Below are positions 29,151 to 39,177 of a DNA stretch of 64,000 nt, piece after piece (position 1 is the first letter of the stretch; each line of letters starts with the position of its first letter). A model generated the notes under the pieces. That model was not told where the DNA came from. It saw only the letters and a list, made by a program, of their open reading frames with translations, and did not search any database. Position numbers and translations under genes: made by a program. Source of the stretch: Semisulcospira habei (Eukaryota > Mollusca > Gastropoda > Semisulcospiridae). Location: NCBI GenBank assembly GCA_036245525.1, contig BTPG01000003.1, forward strand, positions 191,686,164 to 191,750,163, in the 5' to 3' direction.

Positions 29151-31223
29151 AAACTGGTGCCGAGTTGCTGCTCTCGTTGTCGATCCATCTCCGTAGTTTT
29201 CATAACAATGTACGGTAGACAAATAATTTTAGGTCCATTGGCGCCGGAAGTGAGAGTGTGGGTGTTTGTGTGGGTGTACTCATCTACGAGGTGAGAAAGA
29301 AAAAAGTGTGCCCGTGGCATCGTTTGTTCACATACATAGATAGTTAAACAGGATGTTGGATGAATGCTGTATTCACATTCTCATTAACCCAGTCTGCCCT
29401 GATACACTATATCAGATGACGGAACGACCGTACTGTAGCAGTTCAGCTGACTTCTCCTGCCTATATCTCCAGATATACTCCAGAGTGACTTACATACAGA
29501 CTTACTCCATCTGTATACTCCATCTCGCACCCTCCGCTCTTCCGCCGACTCACGTAAATTTCGCCTTCCCAACGCTAGAAACATTAGTTAGTCGACATTA
29601 TTCACTGCAAAATTCATTGATTTCCCATGGCAGATGGTGCCTTTATGGCTGGTAGAAGACATCTATCCTCAAAATATGTTACAAGTGGGTCTTCAGCAGA
29701 TGTCACAAGCTGATATAAAACTGTCAGAAACAGTTCACTTCACTGCGATTGAGATCATGTTTGAAAACTTCAAAAGTATTGTCGGTCTTCATTAAAACTT
29801 CATGGTTTTATGGACAATTACATACACCTACTCACACATCCACCAACCTCCTCCTCCCCCCCCCTCACCCCTTTCTCCCAACCCCCTTACTTTTCATAAT
29901 TTTTATTGTTTTATTGACAATACACCTACCCATCCAACCATCCCCTTAATTTTCATCAAACTTGGATGATTTTATTGACAATTACAGACATTACCCACCC
30001 ACCCACCCACCCCTACCCATATACTTTGTATAGTATCTTATGGCGAGTAGTGTATATGCGTACATTGCAACTGAAGCGCAAGGTTATAGTCGCGTGCATT
30101 TTTTAAGTTATAACACTGCTCAGTAAAAAATAAATTACATGTGATCAGCTCCGAGAATAGAACACGAGTAATTTGACATTAACTGATCCATAGATCGATC
30201 GACTGAACAGAATTAGTTATCTCTGGTACTAAGTTCAATGTCTACTTTGTGAGGGGAAAACACGTACAGAACCGGCGCTCACAATGCCCAGCATTTGCAC
30301 GGACAGGAACAGCGGCACCACCGTACCAGGCGCGCACAACGCTTCAGTTGCTCTGAGGCCAGACTGAATCAATAAACAAAAGAATCAATCAATCAATCCA
30401 TCAATCATTCAATCAGTGAGTCAGCCATGTCGCAGTGTGCGGACACATTTCAGTCCAATCTTCACCTATTCACCACACAAAAGAAGGCAGACAGAAGGAG
30501 GAATGAAAGCAGGCCGGACTTTCCATATTGTTGTTCAGCTACTACAGTAGGCGATCGGTAATCAGAAAGTTTCTTTCTTTGTTGGTTATACCCTGTAAGA
30601 GCCTATGAGGTGGTCTTGGCAGTCGGCTTTGGGAGCCGGCAAGCAGTGACCGCTAGCTACTCACGGGGGCATTATATTGTAGTTAGCTAATTAGCTGTTA
30701 GTGTTTCGTCATCTCACGCAGACGTTGTTAATTTGTCTTGATGCCGTATGCAATGTGACCGTTCTCACACACTAAAACGGATCTAAACAGATTTCTTAAC
30801 ATTTAGCTTTTCGCGGCAATTCATAAATGGCACAGGTGTCGCTTCAACTGCATATAATCTGATTGTCTTGAATAATGGCACTACGGCGTACCGACGGCGA
30901 AACGATTTGATCCAAATGGTAAATTGTGATATATTGTGACGATACATGGCAGCGAAAAATTTAGTCCATAAGCCAGTGCTGGCTACCGTACACCCCCCCC
31001 CCCACCCCCCCCCACCCCCCACCTTCGGGGTACATTGGTTCCTTTGACCTCCCGAAGGCCTACAAGGGTCCGTGTAGCAAACTCCTGCGACCAATAACTT
31101 ATAGTATCCTATGGGAAGTGCAATTATTCGCAGGCCAGAACAGCCTCATCTAAGTACGAACCCATCCTGTCTTCGATGCCAAAGCACATTGTCCACCCAG
31201 ACAGAGGTGAGCCGGTTGAGCCG
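29151..31223. other. Intergenic DNA upstream of gene 2
   Basis: It holds a solitary family C-like end (TTAACCCAGTCTGCCCTG at 29384), (CACC)n-type runs at 29820-30015, an AATC-rich run at 30375-30415, a C-rich tract at 30994-31020, and family P at 30728-30900. No gene seen. Confidence 0.5.
30728..30900. repeat. Family P dispersed repeat, copy 1
   Basis: TTAATTTGTCTTGATGCCG, ACGGATCTAAACAGATTTCT and GAATAATGGCACTACGGCG recur inverted at 39630-39800. The GATCTAAACAGATT part is itself nearly palindromic. Confidence 0.75.
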
Positions 31224-31436
31224 TTAACCCATTTAACCCCACGGCCGCATTTTCTACATTTTCGAGGTGTTCAGGAGATGGATTGACCATGAAGGCGCCA
31301 AGCTAATCTAGCACTACCTTTGAATTATCATGGTCAATCCATCTCCTGCAAAGGCGCTATGCTAATGTGGCACTACCCTTGAATTATCAGGGTCAATCTA
31401 TCTCCTGCTGTAGGGCGTCGAGGCTAAATGGGTTAC
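31224..31436. mobile_element. Family B TTAA element, copy B6, right arm duplicated
   Basis: TTAACCCATTTAACCCC and GGCTAAATGGGTTAC are the ends. The right arm (GGCGC, AGCTAATCT, TTGAATTATCATGGTCAATC) occurs twice in tandem while most of the left arm is missing. Confidence 0.83.
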
Positions 31437-31555
31437 AAATGACAGCTTTGCCTCCAGAGCTTGACAATCCAAGAGACAGCTTGTTTGCAAACCGGACCTG
31501 TTAAAAATCTGAATCTCTACCCTTTCCCTCCCTTTTCAATATTAACCCTCGTATG

Positions 31556-31855
31556 CAGTGGCGAATCAGTTACCTCGAATGTGGGAGGGGGTTTCCATCT
31601 TTTTGTTTGGGACCTTCAACAAACGGCCTCCCCGCCGCTAGACTTTGCCTCCGGTGACCGAAAAATCAAACGGGATGGAGGGGGGGGGGGGGGGAGGGGG
31701 AGGGGGAGGGGGGGAGGGGACAACTCGCCAAATATATACGGAGAGGAATGTACTTTGTTATTGCATTTTAAACAATTTTATGTCGGGGTGTGTGTGTGTG
31801 TGGGGGGGGGGGGGGTCCGGAACCCCTTGAACCAGGCCCCTGCCACGCCATATTT
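31556..31855. mobile_element. Family M G/C-tract repeat, second copy
   Basis: It starts CAGTGGCGAATCAGTTACC and ends GGCCCCTGCC. It shares GGGACCTTCAACA, CCGCTAGACTTTGC and CCGAAAAATC with 2309-2876, and contains a long G/A-interrupted G tract at 31679-31720 and a G run at 31802-31815. Confidence 0.65.
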
Positions 31856-32062
31856 TACAGCCTAATGTCGTAGGTCTGCAGACAAAATCTATTACAATCG
31901 TTGGGTATCTGATCTCTTGACAGATCAGGCAAGCTGTTGTCCGTATATGATTTGTGTTTACAACACTAAATCCAGGACATAACACACAGTGTAACATCCT
32001 GCTTCACGGACATTTTCATGCCGAACAAAAACGTGTGTTGGCGTGTGCTTTCTTTTTTTTTC

Positions 32063-32266
32063 TTAACACATTCTACCCGAGGACCAAAATCCCCAAATTT
32101 TGAAGTTGCCCTCTATTACAATTCTAGAGACGGATCGAGCATAATAGTTAAAGGGTGGTGCCAGAATAGCTTGGCGCCTATGGGCGCCAAGCTATTCTGG
32201 CACCACCCTTTAACTATCATGCTCGATCCATGCCTTGCTGTGGTGTGTCGGGGCTAAACGAGTTAA
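32063..32266. mobile_element. Family C TTAA element, copy C5
   Basis: TTAACACATTCTACCCG and GGGGCTAAACGAGTTAA are the inverted ends. The hairpin arms are complete. In this copy TTCAAGG changed to TTAAAGG in the left arm and correspondingly in the right arm. Confidence 0.9.
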
Positions 32267-33240
32267 TCACGGCCTATGGACATGTTTTGCTCTGAAGTTC
32301 AAAATCGCACACCGCCGCACAAGTGAGAAATACGAGGAATGATCAATAGGTAATGAGAGTTGGGGGAGGAACCTAATAAAGGACAAAGCTACGCAATCTA
32401 TGTGAGACTGGAGACCCACTGTGCTCAGAGAATGATGTGTGACGGGATTAAGGGATTAGTAATTACCTGTGACACTCGGGCCAGTCGGCTGCTCACCCCG
32501 GTGGAGAGACTCCCACAACGCAGTTGATTTCTCGCTTTCTCATCATGGCGTGTACACAGCGATAGACTTAAACCTAGATGACTGCCACGTATGACGGGAT
32601 GCAACACCATTCGTATCGTCCAGAAAAAGGCAATGCTTTCATGAGCCCCTGTGACTGAAGGGGCACATAAAACTCTATGCTTGGCTAAGGGACTGAGTTG
32701 GGCCCCAGTTCAGCAATGATTGGACACTTTCCTACCGCTGGGGTTGACCAGCAGTCAGCGGCTTAATTCCAGATGGTTGCCTGAGTCTGAGGATGCAATG
32801 CGGATTGTATCGCACAGCAAGAAGCACTGATTTACATGAGCGCCTGTGAGTGCGGGGCACATGGCACTCTATGTCTGGGCGAAGTACTGTGGCAGGTGCA
32901 GGTCAGGAGTGCCAAGTGAGGATATTTTGACTATAGGCCCATGAACACACTACTCTCACTCACCGATCCCATGAGATAATTGTAAAATACACCGTACAAG
33001 AAAAGAAGAACCATCGAATAGTAAAACACAACTTCCACAAATGACCATCCCCCCCCCCCCCCCCAAAAAAAAAAAAAAAAAAAAAGGTAAAGAAATAAAT
33101 TGTCAGGGCTGACGGGGGTGGGAGGGGGGAGGGGGGGGGGCACGGAGGAGGAAAAAAAAAGCATTCTTGAGAGGACGGAGTTGTCAAGCTTTCAGGACCT
33201 GGCAAAAGCTGTTAATTCACATCTCCTACACTTACTTTCA
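32267..33240. other. Intergenic DNA with two degenerate family A cores
   Basis: CATGAGCCCCTGTGACTG near 32640 and CATGAGCGCCTGTGAGTGCG near 32837 are weak family A hairpins. A C17/A23 compound run is at about 33049-33086. Confidence 0.5.
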
Positions 33241-33439
33241 TTAACCCATTCAGCCCCGACGCACTACAGCAGGAGATGGATCGACCATGATAATTCAAGG
33301 CTTGGCGCATTCAGGCGCCAAGCTAATCTGGCACTACCCTTGAATTATCATGGTCGATCCGTTTCCTGCAACAGGTGCATAGTCGTTAGATGACGCCTCC
33401 AAAATTTTGGAAATACGTGCGTCGGGCTGAATGGGTTAA
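33241..33439. mobile_element. Family B TTAA element, copy B7
   Basis: TTAACCCATTCAGCCCCG and CGGGCTGAATGGGTTAA are the ends. The left arm is shortened (CAAGG directly to CTTGGCGC). Length 199 bp. Confidence 0.88.
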
Positions 33440-34009
33440 CATAATATACTGCCTTTGAATCCTGCCTGAAGCAGCTGAAATTCTGTGTGAGCAGAAGATG
33501 ATAGTACTATTACAAAATATGAAAGTATCAAGTACATTGGGCACATGACTTCGGTTTTATGGCACAACAATCATTACTTTTTGATCATACCTCGTATTAA
33601 TTCAGTTGGAGCATGTGCTCGTGCGAAGGACGGGAGACAACTCTTGCCACAGCCCCGCAGCTCAGGACATTTTTTTCAGTTTTTGTTTTTTGTTGTTGCT
33701 GTTTTTGTTTGTTTTGTTGGTTTTTTTTGGTCGTTGCATGCACAATAAAGACAGACTGATAATAAAATAAATACCGTCATAATCAACAGTTACTTAAATA
33801 TCACATGAGAAAAATACCACCCAACAATAAAACTGTTTTAATGTTTGTGTAGACTCAAGTACATGTGTGCGTGCTTGCGTACGGTTATGTTCGTGGGTCA
33901 CACATGCGTATGTGTGGCGCGCGTGCTTACGTACGTTCGTCGGTTCGTGTGAGTGCGTGCTTAATAATGCATAGCATTTATATGGCGCATTTCTCATATT
34001 TATAATATA

Positions 34010-34374
34010 ACTCAATGCGCAGAATGTAGCCGCGAACTGAACCCAACAAGCACGCTCACGTGAATCACACGCATTCACTCACACACTGTACGTAAACACC
34101 GAACATTCACGTGGTGCTAAGGGCAAGCTCAAGCGAGCTACTGACGGTATTTGGAAATCGTTTTGTATTTGAAATTTTATTAAGTTGGCTGAAACTGATA
34201 CCAAAGTGGAGGGGGAGGAAGAGCCGGAGTACCCGGAGAAAGAACCCCTGACGGTCCGCCCGAATTAACGGTGACACTTACTAGAGGAGAAAAATCCGAC
34301 GCCGGAACCCGGAATCGAACCTCGCACCTTTAGCATTGGTGGCAGGCGCCTTAACCACTGCGCCACGGACCGCT
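34010..34374 (-). mobile_element. tRNA-derived SINE
   Basis: On the minus strand the head has box A TGGCGCAGTGG (34365-34355) and box B GGTTCGATTCC (34321-34311), 34 bp apart, which is RNA polymerase III promoter spacing. The 3' acceptor strand of a tRNA is missing, so this is not a tRNA gene. The downstream part (GTAGCTCGCTTGAGCTTGC, CCTTAGCACCACGTGAATG) recurs at 59677 and 60396, where a LINE end splits it. Confidence 0.8.
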
Positions 34375-34436
34375 TACATGTGTATGTCAGTGGTGCGTGC
34401 GTTCATACGTCCGTGCGTGTGCGTGTGTGCTGCAGG

Positions 34437-34439
<3 letters not shown>

Positions 34440-34488
<49 letters not shown>
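34440..34488. repeat. (GT)n microsatellite
   Basis: An uninterrupted GT run of about 49 bp, followed by GC-interspersed GT sequence to about 34540. Confidence 0.96.
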
Positions 34489-34491
<3 letters not shown>

Positions 34492-34630
34492 CGGGCGTGT
34501 GCGTGTTTGTGTGTGTATGCATGCGTGCGTGCGTGTCCCAAAACCAGTCAAGAATAATAATGACATTTGTCGTCGTCGTTGTCTACATTAGCCAATCTAC
34601 TGCCTGTGGCCACAAGATGTGTCGTTGGTA

Positions 34631-34857
34631 TTAACCCATATCACACTGAGGCTGAAAGCTTCCCCATTTGTACACTGCCATATGCAAGCTACATTTTAGT
34701 ACTCAAAGATAAGGATATAGACATGGCTTTAGTTCAAGGGTAGTGCCAGAACAGCTCGGCGCCTAGAGGCGCCACTGAAGCTACTCTGGCACTACTCTTG
34801 AACTATTTCAGTCAAACTTATTTCACACACAGGTGTATTCCGAATGATATGGGTTAA
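34631..34857. mobile_element. Family D TTAA element, copy D5
   Basis: TTAACCCATATCACACTGAGG and CGAATGATATGGGTTAA are the ends. A hairpin with an AGAGGCGCC-type centre is present. The first duplication copy reads straight through this place (15030), so D5 came after the duplication. Confidence 0.87.
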
Positions 34858-34885
34858 TGTAAACATCACCAAAAAGTCCCATCCA

Positions 34886-35045
34886 TTTAACGAACACGTT
34901 TACAAACAGGGCCAGCAAGAGACATAGTGAACATGACCCACCTGCAACAGGCACAGATCATCATGAGCCCCCTCGGGGGCTCATGATGATCTGTGCCTGT
35001 TGCAGGTGGGTCATGTGGACTTTTTCTCGGCAGTGAAGGGTTTAA
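34886..35045. mobile_element. Family A TTAA element, copy A12, with a re-copied arm
   Basis: A perfect hairpin occupies 34932-35015 (two 41-bp arms, 2-nt loop). To its left a remnant GCAAGAGACATAG of the old left arm survives. The right end is TTTCTCGGCAGTGAAGGGTTTAA. The paralogue A8 has a shorter, ordinary hairpin. Confidence 0.87.
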
Positions 35046-35176
35046 AACTGATTGCAGAGCTAGAGGCCGAAACTAGACATGATTAATCTGATGCAATTAC
35101 CTCTCAGATCTCAGAGGCAAAACGTTTATACGTTGACAGGGAAGGGATCAAATGGACATCCATAAACGTGGCCTAC

Positions 35177-35223
<47 letters not shown>

Positions 35224-35885
35224 GAAGGAAGGAACTAGTTTTATTATATCTTTTAACCTGTAGTCTATTTTATTTTTAATATTTTAAAAAATCTTAACCA
35301 CTTTTCCTATAAAATAACTACATATTCTGGTCCCCCTTTACCAGATCTTGAACCGAGACATTTTATATTAAAATATTGTACATAAAATATTTTAACCACT
35401 CTTTAGCATGTTAAAGACCGTTGAATCCGACTAAGGGTCAGCCCTGGTGTCCCCTGAACAACCTACTAGAACTGTTAGACCGTCGTGCAGCCCTTGCGCT
35501 GCTGACCTTCGACCTACCTGGCCCTCCTCCCTCCTCCCCACCCCTCTTCCCCCTGCCCCTCCCCCCCCCCCCCCCCATTTTTTTTTTTTTTCACTCAACA
35601 TCAAGTCAAACAAGCTAGTCCCCAATGCACAGTAGTGTCAGTAGGGACAGAAAACCGGATCAAAGAAGAGAAGGCCGAAAAAGCCATAGGTTTGCAGATG
35701 AATGCTTTTTTCAGAGGGAATGACAGTGGCGGGATGCTTGAGGCACGCGGTGTGACAGCTCAAACACGATTCGACGTGAAGGTGCCGTCAGCGCTTCCAA
35801 ATAAGCAAATGGTCATCGAGCCGACGTCGGCCGCTGTTGGTCCGCGCGCATGATGCCATAAACTTTGGCATAATTTATATTCTCT
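35046..35885. other. Duplicated flank with poly(A) and C/T tracts
   Basis: A run of about 37 A at 35180-35216, a C then T run at 35559-35591, and a block homologous to 15455-15590 (GGGATGCTTGAGGCACGCGG) at 35732-35850 that ends in a family O half palindrome. No coding signal. Confidence 0.6.
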
Positions 35886-35980
35886 AAGGCCCTTTGGCTG
35901 TCAGTAGCGGTTTTAGTCGCGATGATTCCTGCAGGAATAGGCATCGCGACAGAAACCGCTACCGACAGCCGAAGTGATAA
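35886..35980. mobile_element. Family E TTAA palindrome, copy E4
   Basis: CCCTTTGGCTGTCAGTAGCG and CGCTACCGACAGCCGAAG arms with GCGATGATTCCTGCAGGAAT at the centre. It is the paralogue of E2; both TTAA ends have decayed. Confidence 0.85.
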
Positions 35981-36111
35981 TGTATGGAAAATTCCGATTT
36001 CACAAAAATTGACACACTACATTTCGTCAGATCAGGTCAGACCTGCTGAAGACGTTTGCCCGAATGACCGTTTGCTTGCTAGGTCATTGTTTGAAGGATA
36101 GAGTGCACCGT

Positions 36112-36482
36112 CTACAGAGTAGTATTATGCCAAGTGATGTCGACATTGCACAGGCCCGTTCCAGCTCGGTAGTTTCCGTTGACCACCCGATTCAGGCCCA
36201 AGTACACGTCGTTGTTGACCGGCCCTCGCGGATCCGGCTGGTTTCGCAGCGCGAAGATCTTGAAGGAGTTGTAGTAGATGGATTGTCGTCCGTTGTCCAC
36301 GGTCACCAGTTCGTCGGCGATGTTGACCACGAGTTTGGTGACGCCGTTGAGAAAATCTGTGCGATGGACTAGTAGACCCCAGATTTTGCCAGAGCCATCC
36401 GGTATCACCTTTCCATACAGAAACAGCCGTTGGTCCAGGCTATGCAGTTCCGCGCAGTGGAACTGAGTTGTGTAGTCACCAC
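36112..36482 (-). CDS. Gene 3 (duplicate of gene 2), exon 4
   Basis: A 371-nt exon, same length as 15873-16243, starting after TTAAAG and ending in TAG. It encodes GGDYTTQFHCAELHSLDQ through LFLYGKVIPDGSGK and FKIFALRNQPDPRGP to NVDITWHNTTL. Differences from gene 2 include QRLFLYG against QQLQLWG, SGK against SSK, and RNQ against RDQ; no frameshift or stop has appeared, so coding constraint seems to have been kept. It joins exon 3 at 37084 in phase. Confidence 0.83.
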
Positions 36483-36659
36483 CTTTAACATTAAACAGTT
36501 AAACACCTTGTTCGTGCAGCCATAGGTACACACTGGTTTGGTACACACCGTTGAAGCGGTATCGAAACGAGGAAGACAACCAATGTGTCGCCCGAACTGT
36601 GGGTCCTACACAGTGCCGCTGGTTGCATGAACAAGGGAAGCGGGAGGGGGGGGGGGGGG

Positions 36660-36795
36660 TAACCCTTTGGCTGTCGGCAGCACTTTTTGGCGAGGTGTTT
36701 CCTGTAGGAATCACCTCGCCAAAAACGCTACCGGCAACCAAAGGGCAGGAATCACCTCGCCAAAAAGCGCTAGGGACACTGAGCCAAAGGGTTAC
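36660..36795. mobile_element. Family E TTAA palindrome, copy E5, with duplicated arm
   Basis: TAACCCTTTGGCTGTCGG and GAGCCAAAGGGTTA are the ends. The segment CAGGAATCACCTCGCCAAAA occurs twice in the right arm. It is the paralogue of E3. Confidence 0.83.
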
Positions 36796-36981
36796 CACAC
36801 ATTGTCTTTTTTTTTTTTTTTTTTTGCTACCTTTTGTCTTTTTTCTATAACCATTAGCTGCTACAAAACATATCTTCCCAGACTGATCGCCAAATAATCC
36901 ACTATGAGGAACATTGATATGTTATTGAATAAATCCAGCAAGAGAATAGATCCTCGTGAGACCTCGCGTCTGTGGTGAAGT

Positions 36982-36982
<1 letters not shown>

Positions 36983-37019
<37 letters not shown>
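36983..37019. repeat. Poly(T) run in intron 3 of gene 3
   Basis: About 37 T in a row, close to the empty TTAA site at 37028 that corresponds to element A9 in gene 2. Confidence 0.95.
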
Positions 37020-37083
37020 CTCTTCCTTTAATGGGTGTTTTTTTCTTTCACCTAAAAAAAAACAAACAAAAACCAGTTCTTAC

Positions 37084-37211
37084 CATATCCGTCATTAGGT
37101 ACGGAGTCGGCAAAGTGGAATGTCCATCCACGGTGAGCTTCGAAGGAGAAGACGACTTCTGCCCTCACTCGCTGCGTGGTATCGAAAGTAAGTTTCAGCA
37201 CCCCTTGTCGG
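37084..37211 (-). CDS. Gene 3, exon 3
   Basis: A 128-nt exon with acceptor ACAATCCAAAG and donor GTAAGA. It encodes RQGVLKLTFDTTQRVRAEVV and FSFEAHRGWTFHFADSVPND, in phase with exon 2 at 38646 and exon 4 at 36482. Length and phase equal the gene 2 exon. Confidence 0.83.
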
Positions 37212-37437
37212 CTTTGGATTGTAGAAGAATGCATTTAATAATGGAGAAGTAAGATCTTCAGTGGATGCTGGGTTCAAATGTTGTCCGCAAAATCATAGAT
37301 AACTGGGGTGATGATCAGTCGTTGCGTAACTGTTCATCTCTATTACACCGGTAGCTAAAAATAGCACGTGCTATTTCCTACTACCCGTGTTATGAAAATG
37401 ATCGATTACGCTGCGATCACTCATTCCAAGTCTATTT

Positions 37438-37790
37438 TCTTCTACAATCAACAGCTGACGAGGAGTACAAAATTTAGAAGTAACGTTCTAGCAAGACTTA
37501 ACTCATTCTGCCCCGGGACACACCAAAGCCCGCAAGATACAGCTCGACCATGATAGTACCAGGGTGGTGGCAGAATAGCCGCCTATAGGCGCCAAGCTAT
37601 TCTGCCACCACCTTTGAACTATCATGGTCGATATGTCTCCTAAATTGTAATGCAGTCCTCAGAGGATAACTCCAAAATGTGGAGTATTTCGTACCTCGGG
37701 TGCAATGAGTTAATATTATATATAAAGTCTTGCTAGAATGTTCCTTGTTTAGTTCTGTACTCCTCGTCAGCTGTTGGTTGTAGAAAGAAA
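37438..37790. mobile_element. Palindrome carrying a family C element (C6) in its loop
   Basis: The arms TCTACAATCAACAGCTGACG and the inverse CGTCAGCTGTTGGTTGTAGA, each about 60 bp, end in GCAAGAC / GTCTTGC. Between them element C6 occupies 37498-37713, with ends TTAACTCATTCTGCCCC and GGGTGCAATGAGTTAA. Confidence 0.85.
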
Positions 37791-38189
37791 ATATGTCAGT
37801 TTTATCCCGCCATCGCGACATTTTTGTTGATATTGTGATACAGAACTCAACAGTCTCGATAACTACAAGTGTGCTGATATGTTACAGCGTTCGCCGGTAA
37901 GGTCCAGAATCACGGACCAGCAGCCATAGTATGAGGGGAGAGGCTGCGGCAGTCAGAATGGTTTGCATGCTGGAACACGGCAGTTGTGGGGAAAAAATCA
38001 GCCCATGCCACAGATTATAAAATGTGGCAGTCATTACAGTAGGCGCCACTGCAACGCCACACTACTTAAAGGGTAACATCACCACACGCAACAAGAAGAT
38101 AATACAGTTTTATCTTGCTGCTAAATGAAAAGTCCGTGAACAGTGTCTTTAACAAGGAGACTATAATTTAAGTGTGTAAATTAAAGAGT

Positions 38190-38490
38190 CCGAAATAGCT
38201 CAGGTCGAGCGAAGGGAATCGCCGTGTCGTGGGTTCGAGTCCCCGTCCAAACCCTTGTAGCTGGACTCACAATCCAGGGGGAAAAGACGGGCTTGTTCAA
38301 TAGCATGTCCCTTGAAAGATCCTGGTAAATCAAAGTGGAACAGATGTAGTGCGCCTGAATCGATCAGTGTTCAGGTCGTACTCCATAGGCAATAGATTTC
38401 CCTGTCCCCCACAACCCGCCCGTCAGGGCCGTCCATTATCACTGGCTTCGGTGCGGTGGACGTTAAACTCCGAACTAACCAACCCCAACC
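38190..38490 (+). mobile_element. tRNA-derived SINE in intron 2 of gene 3
   Basis: Box A-like TAGCTCAGGTCGAGCG at 38196 and box B GGTTCGAGTCC at 38232-38242. The body includes GATCAGTGTTCAGGTCGTAC and the 3' part CGTTAAACTCCGAACTAACC. A second copy lacking the tRNA head is at 56407-56640 in reverse. Confidence 0.85.
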
Positions 38491-38645
38491 AAATGTGTAA
38501 CTTGCTGCTAGCATTGTGAGCAGTGCCTTGAACAATTAATTTACGTGGTCCAGTATCTAAGCCGGTATTCCCTACAGCCCCCCCACCCCCCCCCCACCCC
38601 ACCCCCCCTCCCTTAAAATATTGGATGTACTTAGCGTTTTCCAAC

Positions 38646-38751
38646 CTGCAGCTGCAACTGCCAGCAGGGTTGGTGAGGCTCTGATGCCAGCTGATTCCAC
38701 TGGCCAGTGTAGCCGGGGTCACTGTTCCCTTGTCCAAGTGTAACTTCAGAT
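38646..38751 (-). CDS. Gene 3, exon 2; no exon 1 found
   Basis: A 106-nt exon after GTATTTGCAG and before GTTGGAAAAC. It encodes LKLHLDKGTVTPATLASGI then SWHQSLTNPAGSCSC. The equivalent of exon 1 (signal peptide) should be within a few kb to the right, but nothing in 38752-41400 on the minus strand resembles it. Gene 3 is therefore either a promoterless pseudogene with intact exons, or uses a first exon that I cannot recognise. Confidence 0.75.
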
Positions 38752-38795
38752 CTGCAAATACATGTAGGTGAAATCCAGACTTGAAAACATGGCCG

Positions 38796-38865
38796 TTAAC
38801 TCATTGGAGACTCGCCGCATACGGATACGCGGCGATTCGCCGCCGGCACGTCTCCAATGAGTTAA
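38796..38865. mobile_element. Family G TTAA element, copy G1 (70 bp)
   Basis: TTAACTCATTGGAGACTCGC and CACGTCTCCAATGAGTTAA are inverted ends, with GATACGCGGCGATTCGCCGC at the centre. It is among the shortest complete TTAA elements here. Confidence 0.88.
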
Positions 38866-39177
38866 GCGAGTAAAATGCAAGGAAAATAACGTGTCCAGCA
38901 AAGAATGAAACACACTTTGGAATGACATCAAGGCGCGTTTCTTTCGCTGGAGTTGGAGTTGGGTAAATGCAACGGCACTGAAATAATCAGAGCAAAGGCA
39001 TGTTGAAATATCATTCTGCCATTAAATGGCATAAGCCAGTATGCCCATTTTTGAGAAAAGCTAGAGTTTCATTGCTATGCAATGAAACTCTTGATTTTAT
39101 CCAAAAATAGACATAATGGTTTTTGTCTTAATTATATCGGCAGTTTTCCAACCCGCCTCAGTTTCCTTCTTTGCTGG

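Larger units (their letters stand above)
33605..37300. repeat. Segmental duplication, copy 2
   Basis: The partner of 14605-17940 on the same strand. It carries D5 and a SINE fragment that the first copy lacks, and lacks C4, the family N palindrome and A9. Confidence 0.85.

Noticed and set aside
34311..34374. A tRNA gene on the minus strand
   Set aside because: Boxes A and B are good, but the 3' acceptor strand does not pair with the 5' strand and the sequence runs on into a repeated body, so it is a SINE head.
35180..35216. Poly(A) as the tail of a processed pseudogene
   Set aside because: No upstream exon-like sequence or flanking duplication is visible; it could be a simple A expansion.
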